This document shows, piece by piece, positions 1-7,921 of a DNA stretch of 64,000 nucleotides. Below the pieces are notes generated by a model. The model ran no database searches. It was not told the origin of the DNA and was given only the letters and a program-made list of their open reading frames with translations. How positions within the stretch are numbered: the first letter of the stretch is position 1; every line of letters begins with the position of its first letter. The position numbers and the translations under genes were made by a program. The DNA comes from RBG-13-51-18 sp050014095. Lineage in GTDB: Bacteria; Chloroflexota; Dehalococcoidia; Dehalococcoidales; RBG-16-60-22. The stretch lies in the NCBI GenBank assembly GCA_050014095.1, contig JBEKDZ010000003.1, forward strand, positions 186,001-250,000, written 5' to 3'.

Positions 1-1
1 C

Positions 2-646
2 CGCCAGGCGATGGGCGCCGGACTGGCGCGTGAGTATCCCATCGATGCCGATATCGTCATGGGCATCCCTGATTCAGCCACCGCCGCGGGTACGGGTTAT
101 GCCCGCGAATCCGGCATCCCGGTTGTTGAAGGGCTGATTATAAACCGCTATGTCGGACGGACCTTTATTGAGCCCGACCAGCATATGAGGGACCTCGGCG
201 TAAAAATAAAGTTCAACCCGATGCCACAGGTACTGGACGGCGAAAGAGTCGTTGTTGTTGATGACACCATTGTACGGGGAACGACCACTCCCAGTGTAGT
301 AAGACTGCTGCGTAAAGCGGGGGCTAAAGAGGTTCACATGCGTATCTGCGCTCCGCCGATAAAGTACCCCTGCTTTTTCGGCGTGGATATGGCCACACGG
401 CGGGAGCTGATTGCCGCGCAGAAAAGCATACCGGAAATCTGCGAGTTCATCGGTGCCGATTCGCTAGGATATTTAAGTATCGAAGGACTGATAAAAGCCG
501 TCGGCCTGCCGAAGGAAAATTTCTGCCTGGCCTGTTTCACCGGCGAGTATCCGATACCGGTGCAGCTGGAAATGGATAAGCTGGCGTTAGAAACTATGGG
601 GGCGGGGCAGCCAATCGAAGCCTGCGACGCTATTGACGAAGTATAA
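2..646 (+). CDS. purF: Amidophosphoribosyltransferase, C-terminal part (cut by window start)
   Basis: This is the C-terminal phosphoribosyltransferase half of glutamine PRPP amidotransferase, the first committed step of purine synthesis. The frame is open to base 2, so the N-terminal Ntn-glutaminase half lies outside the window. The PRPP-binding loop is clear (VVVVDDTIVRGTT, about 80 codons in). Cysteines in PCFFGVD and FCLACFTGEYP match the 4Fe-4S ligand positions of the Bacillus-type enzyme, so the protein probably carries the structural iron-sulphur cluster. The product ends with a normal stop at 644-646. lexA follows 127 bases downstream behind its own promoter, so the two are probably not one operon. 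Confidence 0.95.
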   Translation, partial: RQAMGAGLAREYPIDADIVMGIPDSATAAGTGYARESGIPVVEGLIINRYVGRTFIEPDQHMRDLGVKIKFNPMPQVLDGERVVVVDDTIVRGTTTPSVVRLLRKAGAKEVHMRICAPPIKYPCFFGVDMATRRELIAAQKSIPEICEFIGADSLGYLSIEGLIKAVGLPKENFCLACFTGEYPIPVQLEMDKLALETMGAGQPIEACDAIDEV

Positions 647-699
647 CCATAAAAACAGGCTCTTTCTCTAGTTTTTTCAGCTTTTAATTTTACAACCTA

Positions 700-728
700 T
701 TGACACGGGCTTAATTTTCCTATATAGT
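700..728 (+). promoter_or_regulatory. lexA promoter (-35 TTGACA, -10 TATAGT)
   Basis: TTGACA at 700-705 and TATAGT at 723-728 are separated by exactly 17 bases, a near-consensus sigma-70 type promoter. The SOS box begins three bases after the -10, so a bound repressor would cover the transcription start. Confidence 0.75.
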
Positions 729-730
729 TA

Positions 731-742
731 GAACAGGTGTTC
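731..742 (+). promoter_or_regulatory. LexA operator (SOS box)
   Basis: GAACAGGTGTTC is a palindrome that fits the GAAC-N4-GTTC SOS box known from Gram-positive LexA proteins. It sits just after the -10 of the lexA promoter, which predicts negative autoregulation. I saw no second copy upstream of uvrC in this window. Confidence 0.8.
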
Positions 743-773
743 TTTATATCTCCAAATGACTCTAGGAGAGAAT

Positions 774-1415
774 GTGAAAAAGCTATCCGATAAACAGCGC
801 CGTATCATCAGATATATTGACCGCTTTCTTTCCGAGAAAGGCTATCCACCCTCCATACGTGATATTCAAAGGGGATGTGATATTAGCTCGACATCGGTGG
901 TAGATTACAATTTAAACATACTTGAAAGCCGGGGCTATATTGACCGCCACGCTGATGTTTCACGTGGCATCAGGCTGCTTACAAAAACAACAGCATCAGA
1001 AAAGATGGTGGCTGTGCCGGTTATCGGTATGATCGCTGCCGGCAAGCCGATACCCGTGCCAACACCCGATACCTGGGATATCGCGGCAGTATCAGAAACC
1101 ATGGGTATGCCCGCTGAGCTTACGCAGGGTAAAGAGGATATTTATGCCTTGCGCGTTAAGGGCACGTCTATGGTGGATGCCTTGATAAACGACGGTGATA
1201 TTATCCTGATGCAGTACGTTAGCGCCGTAGAAAACGGGCAGATGGCGGCAGTATGGTTAAAATCGGAAAAAGAGGTCACCCTAAAAAAGGTATATGTAGA
1301 GCCCGATAAAATCCGTCTCCAACCCGCCAATAGCCAGATGCTGCCGTTTTACACCCAGCCGGATAATATCGAAATTCAGGGTAGAGTCATTGCGGTTATC
1401 AGACAAATGGGTTGA
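774..1415 (+). CDS. lexA: LexA repressor
   Basis: LexA is the SOS repressor: an N-terminal winged helix (residues about 1-70) and a C-terminal self-cleaving S24 peptidase domain. I chose GTG at 774 rather than ATG at 756. AGGAGAG at 764-770 is then a ribosome site, and the protein starts KKLSDKQ, lining up with the start of known LexA proteins. The cleavage bond is Ala89-Gly90 in the sequence IAAGKP. The catalytic pair is Ser132 (in GTSM; the usual motif is GDSM) and Lys171 (in VTLKK). Length is about 213 residues, normal for the family. The promoter carries an SOS box, so it should repress itself until RecA-stimulated cleavage after DNA damage. Confidence 0.93.
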   Translation: MKKLSDKQRRIIRYIDRFLSEKGYPPSIRDIQRGCDISSTSVVDYNLNILESRGYIDRHADVSRGIRLLTKTTASEKMVAVPVIGMIAAGKPIPVPTPDTWDIAAVSETMGMPAELTQGKEDIYALRVKGTSMVDALINDGDIILMQYVSAVENGQMAAVWLKSEKEVTLKKVYVEPDKIRLQPANSQMLPFYTQPDNIEIQGRVIAVIRQMG

Positions 1416-1423
1416 AGTTCTTC

Positions 1424-1523
1424 TGTCATTGCGAGGAGTCCCGATGTAATCGGGACGACGCGGCAATCTCTATAATTATTTTAAGTCTATCATAGGGATT
1501 GCCACGCTCTGCTTGCAATGACA
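1424..1523. repeat. Dispersed palindromic repeat (TCATTGCGAGG type)
   Basis: The element starts TGTCATTGCGAGGAG and ends TTGCAATGACA in inverted orientation, with GCGGCAATC and GATTGCC as inner inverted arms. An internal hairpin (GTCCCGATGTAATCGGGAC) lies near the left arm. A related half-copy is at 61551-61584. It lies between converging lexA and ilvE and may act as a bidirectional terminator or be a miniature mobile repeat. Confidence 0.6.
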
Positions 1524-1530
1524 ATAGACG

Positions 1531-2448
1531 CTATTTCTTATAGACCGGCGTGCACCACTTCATGTATTTAGGGTGGTTGCCGCGAATGACCCTGGCGTAG
1601 ATTTCCTGCAGTTTAGCCGTAATCGGCCCTATTTCGCCATTGGCTATCTTACGATGGTCTATCTCCGCCACCGGCGTCACATGGGCAGCGGTGCCGGTAA
1701 GAAAACACTCATCAGCCAAATAAAGTTCACTGCGGTCGATTGACCGGTGAATCGTCGGTATTCCCAGCTCTTTCTCTGCCAGCTCGATTACCGTATTTCT
1801 CGTAATACCCTTGAGGATATTATCGGTGGTGGCGGGTGTAATCAGCTTGCCGTCCATCACGAGGAAGATGTTCTCTCCGCTGCCTTCGGAGACATGGCCA
1901 TCTGGCGCCAGCACGATGGCTTCGTCATAGCCATTCTGGATAGCTTCGGTTTTTGCTAGAGCGTTATTGATATAGATACCGGTAGCTTTAATCTGGGGTG
2001 GGATTACATTATCCTCCGGACGATGCCAGGAAGATACGCCGCAGCTCACCTTATCTTTATCCAAATAGGGTCCCCAGGGAAAGGCAAACATAAAGAAATC
2101 ATGCTCCAGGTCATGCAGACGCACGCCAAGCTGCTGTGAGCTGGTATAAGCCAACGGTCGAATATACACATCCTCCTGAAAACCGCATTTAGCCACCAGC
2201 TCTACGGTCTTTTTACAAAGCTCATCGATGGTAAGAGGCAGAGTAATATTCAGGATACGGCATCCTTGAGCCAGACGCTCGTAGTGCTCTTTGAGGCGGA
2301 AGATGTAGGTCTGTTTCTGTTTATCGTTCCAGTTGCCGCGGATGCCTTCAAAGACCGCCGTGCCGTAATGGAGGAAGTGGGTCATAATCCCGATTTTCGC
2401 TTCCTCTAGAGGTATGATTTGCTTTTGGAAGTACGCATAGGATGGCAT
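1531..2448 (-). CDS. ilvE: Branched-chain amino acid aminotransferase
   Basis: A PLP-dependent class IV aminotransferase that makes valine, leucine and isoleucine from their 2-oxo acids with glutamate as donor. The 305-residue length is typical. The lysine in IKATGIYINN is the expected Schiff-base residue, and EGSGENIF is the conserved glutamate-containing segment near the cofactor. The branched-chain theme recurs at the right edge of the window, where ilvC begins, but the two are not linked. The gene stands alone on the minus strand, converging with lexA across a palindromic repeat. D-amino acid or aminodeoxychorismate lyase families share the fold, but the N-terminal AVFEGIRG segment favours IlvE. 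Confidence 0.9.
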   Translation of the reverse strand: MPSYAYFQKQIIPLEEAKIGIMTHFLHYGTAVFEGIRGNWNDKQKQTYIFRLKEHYERLAQGCRILNITLPLTIDELCKKTVELVAKCGFQEDVYIRPLAYTSSQQLGVRLHDLEHDFFMFAFPWGPYLDKDKVSCGVSSWHRPEDNVIPPQIKATGIYINNALAKTEAIQNGYDEAIVLAPDGHVSEGSGENIFLVMDGKLITPATTDNILKGITRNTVIELAEKELGIPTIHRSIDRSELYLADECFLTGTAAHVTPVAEIDHRKIANGEIGPITAKLQEIYARVIRGNHPKYMKWCTPVYKK

Positions 2449-2541
2449 GGCAGTAGCTCCTTTCCGAATATACGTTCATTATAGCGATTTTAGGCGTCAA
2501 AAAACAAGTCTGAACGTAAGAGGATTATTGGTGTGACAGCT

Positions 2542-3783
2542 TTATCGCTGTTTTTCTTTGAGCAAAAAGAGGAGGCCGAGCATAGCGAGGAAGGCGAGTC
2601 CGGCACCGAGATAGAACGGGGCAGCGGGGTTGACCGTATCCCAGAGCCAGCCGGCGATAACACTGGCGGGGAGGAGCATCAGTCCCACCACGCCCTGATA
2701 GTAGCCGTAAGCCGTGCCGCGGCGCTCGGCAGGAACAAGGTCGGCGACAAAGGCTCTAGCCACCCCCTCGACGATGCCGTAGTAGATGCCATAGGCGGCG
2801 AAAAGCACCCAGATGCTCCAGACGCTCGTCGCCAGAGCAAAACCGAGATAGACTAAAGCGTAGACCGTCCAGCCGATGATGATTACCTTTCTCCTGCCTA
2901 GTTTATCCGAGAGTATGCCCGCCGGCGTGGCAATAATAGCGTAGGTAAGGTTAAAGAGGACAAGCATCAGCGTAATCTCCAGGACATTAACTTGCAGGTT
3001 CTGCGCGCGCAGGACGATAAAAAAGTCGGAGGAGTTGCCGAGGGTGAAGACGCCCATGATAAGCAGGAAGAGCTTGAACTGGCCGCTGAAGACCTGTGGC
3101 GACGTTACCGCCGTCGTCCCCCCGGCAGTTTTCGGCGCGGCACTAGAGGGCAATCCTTTTTCACGTACAAATGCTACCAGCATGATAACAGCTATTACCG
3201 CCGGCACGATGCCGACGATGACCAACCAGCGATAGGTATTGTCCATTAAAGTGAGGTCGCTGCCCTGGAGGATATAGATAATGACCGCGGCGGCCGCCAG
3301 ACCGAGAAAAGCCCCGGCGGTATCCATGGCGCGGTGAATGCCGAAGCTTTTGCCTCTCTTATCCGCGCTAACCGAATCGGCGATAAGAGCATCGCGCGGG
3401 GAGCTCCTTATGCCTTTGCCGACACGGTCGCCGAAGCGTACGCCTAAAACCCCGCCCCAGGCAGTTGCCAGTAGCATGAAGGGCTTGACGATGGTGGAAA
3501 AGCCATAGCCGATGACGGCCAGCGCCTTACGCTTGTGAAAACGGTCGCTGATGCGGCCGGAGAAGATGCGGAAGACGGCATCAAAGCTTTCCGATAGGCC
3601 GCCGATGAGACCGACGATTACACCCCCACCCCCAAGAACATTTTTTACGAAGAGGGGAACAAGGGTAAAAATCATCTCGGAAGAGACATCAGTTAGAAGG
3701 CTAACCACGCCGAGGAAAAAGACATTAGGATGGAGACCCCAGATATTACGGCGGGGGGCTTCTTTAGATACCGGCTTGGGCAT
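2542..3783 (-). CDS. Major facilitator superfamily transporter
   Basis: A 413-residue membrane protein with about 12 hydrophobic segments. The loop between helices 2 and 3 carries the MFS signature region (SGRISDRFHKRKALAVIG), and the equivalent loop in the second half reads GILSDKLGRRKVIIIGW. The segment GDRVGKGIRSSPRDALIADS is typical of a widespread MFS subgroup of unknown substrate found in anaerobes and archaea. The first 20 residues are a short basic cytoplasmic tail. Substrate cannot be told from sequence. It stands alone, about 90 bases upstream of ilvE on the same strand, so co-transcription is possible. Confidence 0.85.
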   Translation of the reverse strand: MPKPVSKEAPRRNIWGLHPNVFFLGVVSLLTDVSSEMIFTLVPLFVKNVLGGGGVIVGLIGGLSESFDAVFRIFSGRISDRFHKRKALAVIGYGFSTIVKPFMLLATAWGGVLGVRFGDRVGKGIRSSPRDALIADSVSADKRGKSFGIHRAMDTAGAFLGLAAAAVIIYILQGSDLTLMDNTYRWLVIVGIVPAVIAVIMLVAFVREKGLPSSAAPKTAGGTTAVTSPQVFSGQFKLFLLIMGVFTLGNSSDFFIVLRAQNLQVNVLEITLMLVLFNLTYAIIATPAGILSDKLGRRKVIIIGWTVYALVYLGFALATSVWSIWVLFAAYGIYYGIVEGVARAFVADLVPAERRGTAYGYYQGVVGLMLLPASVIAGWLWDTVNPAAPFYLGAGLAFLAMLGLLFLLKEKQR

Positions 3784-3813
3784 AACGATATATCTTTACA
3801 TAGGGGGAAAAGG

Positions 3814-3842
3814 ATGTCAAATGGGGGAGAAAGTGCTATAAT
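3814..3842 (+). promoter_or_regulatory. Candidate promoter for a small membrane protein gene
   Basis: A perfect TATAAT at 3837-3842 is preceded by ATGTCA at 3814-3819 (4 of 6 to TTGACA) with a 17-base spacer. It lies just upstream of the 59-codon frame at 3857. Confidence 0.45.
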
Positions 3843-3856
3843 ATCAATGAAGGTTA

Positions 3857-4036
3857 ATGATTGATATGGGAAAAGCAATATTGTATATTTTTGTGATCAT
3901 TTGTTCTTATTGGTTAATCAGCGTTGCTACCGGAAATATGACTGTTGACCAGTGTAATGAAAATATAGCGAATCTTACTAATGAAACGATTCATCATGAA
4001 ATACCCTTTTCGATTATTGATGCTATCGTAAAATAG
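3857..4036 (+). CDS. Small membrane protein, hypothetical (59 aa)
   Basis: The frame runs from ATG 3857 (alternative ATG 3866) to TAG 4034-4036. The N-terminal half is hydrophobic (ILYIFVIICSYWLISVA) and would form one membrane helix or an uncleaved signal. The C-terminal half is polar with asparagines and ends ISIIDAIVK-like. GAAGG at 3849-3853 is a weak ribosome site, and a good promoter lies just upstream. I recognise no family. It could also be a chance frame in an A+T-rich spacer before the tRNA pair. Confidence 0.35.
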   Translation: MIDMGKAILYIFVIICSYWLISVATGNMTVDQCNENIANLTNETIHHEIPFSIIDAIVK

Positions 4037-4152
4037 TATCAATGCACATAATTCTTCATCATTTCTATCTGATTGTTTTCACAACAAGTAATCATTTCTT
4101 TCTTGACTGTGTTTCCAATCTAAAGTAAAATATAGCTTGTATTACTTTACCT

Positions 4153-4228
<76 letters not shown>

Positions 4229-4241
4229 TACAAACGGGCGG

Positions 4242-4316
4242 GCGGAAGTAGTTCAGTGGTAGAATGCCTCCTTGCCAAGGAGGAGGTCGCGGGTTCGAAC
4301 CCCGTCTTCCGCTCCA
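4242..4316 (+). tRNA. tRNA-Gly (GCC)
   Basis: Acceptor GCGGAAG pairs with CTTCCGC. The anticodon stem CCTCC/GGAGG encloses TTGCCAA (anticodon GCC). The T arm is CGGGG-type with TTCGAAC, and CCA is encoded. Confidence 0.96.
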
Positions 4317-4339
4317 TTTCTTTCTGCACTGCACTTCAC

Positions 4340-4427
4340 TGTCATTCTGGCGTAGGCCAGAATCCATCAAGGGTTTCCGATCATTTTTAATTACTAAACA
4401 TGGATTCCAGCCTTCGCTGGAATGACG
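4340..4427. repeat. Dispersed inverted repeat (TCATTCTGG type)
   Basis: The left arm begins TGTCATTCTGGCGTAGGCC and the right arm ends GCTTCGCTGGAATGACG-like, in inverted orientation, each containing its own small hairpin around the GGATTCCAG core. Related palindromes occur at 8730, 21837, 25681 and 62750. It follows the tRNA pair and may contribute to termination. Confidence 0.6.
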
Positions 4428-4476
4428 GAAGAGGAGACTGAATGCCCAAATCGACTAAAAAGGCAGGTAATGTCGT

Positions 4477-5022
4477 CTATTCAAAGAATTCGGCGGTAAG
4501 TTTCTTTTCCCTGGGGGCGGGGTTTTCCGCCGGATAGCCGCAGATAACCGCCGCCACGATATTCATATTATCCACGATGTGCAGCATTTTTAGCAGGTTT
4601 TTGTCCCGCTCGATGAGCTTCGCCATGCCGATAAAACACGAACCCAGGTTAATTGAAGTAGCGTAGAGCATGACGTTCTGTGCGGCCAGGCCGGCATCCG
4701 CTGATGCCCAATAGTTATCCTTGGGCGCCGTGACGATAAGTAAAAGCGGGGCGCCATGGAAAAAGTCCGGCTTGGCGCCAGGGGGACCCTTAAGCGGCAT
4801 GCCCTCTTTTTGTAAAGCGGCAGCGATGCCTTCCGAGAGCTTATTGATAAGCGTTTTACTCGTGATTACCTTATATTCCAGCTCCTGGAGGTTGCGGGCG
4901 GTGGGCGCGTATTTGGCGGCTTCCAGGATAGCCTTAACGACATCCTTAGGAAGCGCCTTATCTTGATAGACGCGGATGCTTCTACGAGCCTCGATGATTT
5001 CCATTAAGTCTTTCATAGTCAT
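4477..5022 (-). CDS. Nitroreductase family protein
   Basis: An FMN-dependent nitroreductase-fold oxidoreductase of about 181 residues. The N-terminus EIIEARRSIRVYQDKALP is the classic family opening, with arginines that contact FMN phosphate. KYAPTARNLQ, DAGLAAQNVMLYA and the C-terminal VICGYPAE are also typical. I chose ATG at 5022 because AAAGGA lies five bases before it. The longer frame from 5064 would begin inside a dispersed repeat. The physiological substrate is unknown; family members reduce quinones, nitro compounds or dehalogenate iodotyrosine. Downstream of the molybdoenzyme at 5281 but separated by repeats. Confidence 0.85.
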   Translation of the reverse strand: MTMKDLMEIIEARRSIRVYQDKALPKDVVKAILEAAKYAPTARNLQELEYKVITSKTLINKLSEGIAAALQKEGMPLKGPPGAKPDFFHGAPLLLIVTAPKDNYWASADAGLAAQNVMLYATSINLGSCFIGMAKLIERDKNLLKMLHIVDNMNIVAAVICGYPAENPAPREKKLTAEFFE

Positions 5023-5056
5023 ATCAATCCTTTCAATATTCTTCCTCTCCCTTGAT

Positions 5057-5117
5057 GGGTTCATCCTGAAGGTCTCGACCAGAAGGCTCGGCCTGAAGGT
5101 TCACCCTGAAGGGAGAG
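5057..5117. repeat. 61-bp direct repeat, copy 1
   Basis: This stretch (GGGTTCATCCTGAAGG to GGGAGAG) is identical, base for base, to 5208-5268. Each copy is itself built from short units around CCTGAAGG. The 90 bases between them contain GAGGGTGAG and CTCACTACATTCGCTTCGCTCAGTA-like palindromic pieces. Confidence 0.85.
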
Positions 5118-5207
5118 GCAAGGTGAGGGTGAGAAAGTGAAAATCCAGAATTAGCCCCCTCACTACATTCGCTTCGCTCAGTACATGTCTAACTCTCTCC
5201 CACAATG

Positions 5208-5268
5208 GGGTTCATCCTGAAGGTCTCGACCAGAAGGCTCGGCCTGAAGGTTCACCCTGAAGGGAGAG
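5208..5268. repeat. 61-bp direct repeat, copy 2
   Basis: Identical to 5057-5117. The pair lies between the nitroreductase start and the stop of the molybdoenzyme gene, both on the minus strand. It suggests a recent duplication of a dispersed repeat. Confidence 0.85.
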
Positions 5269-5280
5269 AGAACTGTTAAT

Positions 5281-7788
5281 TTACCCCTGCCACTTTACAA
5301 TTTCAATAAGGCAGGAGTTGGGCGCCATGCCGGGGGCGTTTTTAGAGAGCATGCGGGAGGGGGTTAAAATATTCACGCAGCCCCCCCTATCGATGCTATT
5401 GGGGTTGCCGGGCTCCAGGGGGTCATACTTGCCAGAGCCGTAGTAAGAGTGTGCCACGCCGGGTCGTATTCTCACGGTTACTTCCGCGATACAGAGCACG
5501 GCGCCGCGGTCGTTATAAAGTTTGACGATATCCCCGTCTTTTATGCCCCTGGGGACGGCATCGGAGGGATTTAGACGCACAGGATGCCAATAATAGCCGT
5601 CTTTCATGACTCTGTGACTGGGAATCTCGCTCAACCAGCTAGAATTCGCATCGTGGTGCGTATGGAAGGTATACCTGGGGTGGGGGGTGATAAGTTGGAG
5701 GGGATATTTCTTTATCGCCGGTGAGTTATAGCCTTCCCAGGAGGGGATATAGCGGGGTAAAGGCGGCCTTTCTTTATCGTCCGGCAGATGCTTTTTTAAG
5801 CTCTGGGAGACGAACTCCACCTTGCCGCTGTAAGTGCCCAACTCTTTCGCTTCGGTCGTATTGCGCTTGGGGTTAAAGTGGTCGGGGGTATCGCAGTTGC
5901 GCCCCTCGTAAAACCAGCGCAGGCCGGGGGTGGACTTATAGTCATCCGGGAAGGGCACGATAAAGTAGCCCTTCTTCTTAAAATCTTCAAAGGATAGGTA
6001 TTTTGGCAGGTCAGAAACCTGATAGACCTTTTCTACCCAGTCCTCCTCCGAGTTGCCTTCCGTAAAGTCCTCTTTAACACCGATTCGGTCGGCGAGTTCG
6101 GAAAATATCTGATAATCGGATTTCGATTCATATAACGGCTCGATGCACTTGTGCTGGTAAACGATAACGCGGTGGTTGCAGGCATTCGAGCCGTGGTGCG
6201 TATAGCCACCGGTATTAGCCCATTCGCCGATATCAGGACGTTCGAAGTTAGTGCAAGCGGGCAAGATAACGTCCGCCAGGCCGGTTTCGGTGCACCACCA
6301 GCAGTCCTGGTTAACGACAAACTCCAGCTTCGGGCTCTGGTACATTTTAATATAGCGGTTGGTCTCGGTCATGGTGCCGAGGTAGGAACCGCCGTAGCGG
6401 TAGAACATTTTAACCTCGGAGCAGCCGGGGGCGGGGTAGGTAAAGGGGATGAACTGCTGCTCCAGCGACTGGCCGCTAAAAGATTCACCCAGCCATGAGA
6501 TGGGCGGATTTAAGATAGCCTCCGGCATGAGCAGACGGTAGATGCGCTGCTTGACCGGATTAACCGACGGTTTTTTGGCTAACCCATCGAGGAAACTGGT
6601 GCCATAAGTGGCATAACCGGGGAACTCGAAATCGGCGTTAAAAGGCGAGCCCATGGTGGTACCCCAGATATTAACGCCCGGCTTGCCCAGTCCCTGCATC
6701 GCCTGCAGGAGCACCATCAGACGCGTCCACTCGGTACCGTAAGCCTGACGGCAGGCGCCGGACTCACCGCCGCGGGAACCGGCCGCCAGCATTGTCCGGG
6801 ATGAAGCCCACTCCCGCGCCAGACTCTTTATAACATGGACGGGGACATCGCAGATAGCTGCCGCCCATTCCGGCGTACAATTATCACCAAGGATGTGTTT
6901 TTTAAAATCCTCGAAGCCGACGGTATGCGAGGTAACGTAGTCCTTATCATACGTGCCTTCAGTCAGCCAAACATGGGCGATGGCTTCCGCCAGGGCGGCA
7001 TCGGTGCCGGGGCGCGGGGCAATCCATTTATCGCCGAGAATCGTAGCGGTGTAGTTACAAAACGGGTCGATGAAAATCTGCTTTTTACCCAGGTCGCGCA
7101 GCCAGTACCGCCACTGGACTGACTCCTGGCCGCCGTAGATGCCGCGCGTCGTATCCGGGTCGTTGCCCCAGTGCACCACGAGGTCGGTATTTTTTAAAGC
7201 GTCCTCAAGAAGGTCGTATTGCTCCGGCATGCCGAGTCGCCAGAAGAATCCGAAGGCATGGGTGGCGCCCCAATGCCAGCCTTCCCAGCTATCTGGATTA
7301 TCCATAATATCCGTAAAGCCGATGAGGTTGAAGAAGCGCGCCCACGTGGAGGTGCGATAGCCCACGTTCCCCCAGTTGTGGTGGGAGGAGGCGCGGGACA
7401 TGATAGCCTCGGGTCCATAGGCGGCGCGGATTCTTTGCATCTCGCCAGCGACGGTATTGAGGGCTTCTTCCCAGCTAATGCGCTTATAGCCGGACTTGCC
7501 TCGATTTTGCGGATTACGCTTACCACGGGGGTCGAAATCCTCTCTAATGAGGGGATATTTCAAGCGCAAATCAGAATAGATACGCGCCTTTTCCACGGCG
7601 GTGAAGGGAGCGACACAGGCTTTTCGTAACGGCGAGAACTTCTTACCACCCGCCTTGATAGTCCAGGAAGCAGCATCGCTCTCATCTAAAACGAGCGGGC
7701 GGATGCGTACTATTTTCCCGTCATTAACGTGAACCAGCACAGGCCCGCCGTTAGTAAGGTTGGTCAAGACTTTTTCCAAGATGGTCAC
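5281..7788 (-). CDS. Molybdopterin oxidoreductase, transhydroxylase large-subunit-like
   Basis: An 835-residue DMSO-reductase-family protein without the N-terminal Cys cluster motif and without a Tat signal, so it should be cytoplasmic. It resembles, along its whole length as I recall it, the large subunit of Pelobacter acidigallici pyrogallol-phloroglucinol transhydroxylase. Segments alike include NGGPVLVHVNDGKI, SSHHNWGNVGYR, NPDSWEGWHWG and MPEQYDLLEDAL. The counterparts of the published active-site residues are kept: His136 (His144), Tyr144 (Tyr152), Asp166 (Asp174), Ser167 (Ser175, the Mo ligand) and Tyr392 (Tyr404, in FPGY). The C-terminal MopB cap is present (IKDGDIVKLYNDRGAVL, RGGCVNILTPSRMLS). 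The iron-sulphur small subunit of transhydroxylase is not next to it. The true reaction is unknown; acetylene hydratase is a more distant relative. Confidence 0.85.
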   Translation of the reverse strand: MTILEKVLTNLTNGGPVLVHVNDGKIVRIRPLVLDESDAASWTIKAGGKKFSPLRKACVAPFTAVEKARIYSDLRLKYPLIREDFDPRGKRNPQNRGKSGYKRISWEEALNTVAGEMQRIRAAYGPEAIMSRASSHHNWGNVGYRTSTWARFFNLIGFTDIMDNPDSWEGWHWGATHAFGFFWRLGMPEQYDLLEDALKNTDLVVHWGNDPDTTRGIYGGQESVQWRYWLRDLGKKQIFIDPFCNYTATILGDKWIAPRPGTDAALAEAIAHVWLTEGTYDKDYVTSHTVGFEDFKKHILGDNCTPEWAAAICDVPVHVIKSLAREWASSRTMLAAGSRGGESGACRQAYGTEWTRLMVLLQAMQGLGKPGVNIWGTTMGSPFNADFEFPGYATYGTSFLDGLAKKPSVNPVKQRIYRLLMPEAILNPPISWLGESFSGQSLEQQFIPFTYPAPGCSEVKMFYRYGGSYLGTMTETNRYIKMYQSPKLEFVVNQDCWWCTETGLADVILPACTNFERPDIGEWANTGGYTHHGSNACNHRVIVYQHKCIEPLYESKSDYQIFSELADRIGVKEDFTEGNSEEDWVEKVYQVSDLPKYLSFEDFKKKGYFIVPFPDDYKSTPGLRWFYEGRNCDTPDHFNPKRNTTEAKELGTYSGKVEFVSQSLKKHLPDDKERPPLPRYIPSWEGYNSPAIKKYPLQLITPHPRYTFHTHHDANSSWLSEIPSHRVMKDGYYWHPVRLNPSDAVPRGIKDGDIVKLYNDRGAVLCIAEVTVRIRPGVAHSYYGSGKYDPLEPGNPNSIDRGGCVNILTPSRMLSKNAPGMAPNSCLIEIVKWQG

Positions 7789-7800
7789 CTTTCCAGTAAA

Positions 7801-7829
7801 ATGATAGTATTATGTCAAGTCTAATGCAA
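7801..7829 (-). promoter_or_regulatory. Candidate promoter for the molybdoenzyme gene
   Basis: On the minus strand TTGCAT (7829-7824) and TATCAT (7806-7801) are 17 bases apart; an overlapping TTGACA lies inside the spacer. The gene's ribosome site AAAGGTG precedes its ATG at 7788. Confidence 0.35.
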
Positions 7830-7921
7830 TAGAAGAAGGGGAAAATAAGTGTGTATGGCTTTTCTCCCCTACTAAAAGTATAATAAAAAAACACGTATAA
7901 TAGCAACCGAGGTAGAGGGCG

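Noticed and set aside
5057..5268. CRISPR array.
   Set aside because: Only two long copies, with no regular spacers and no cas genes in the window.
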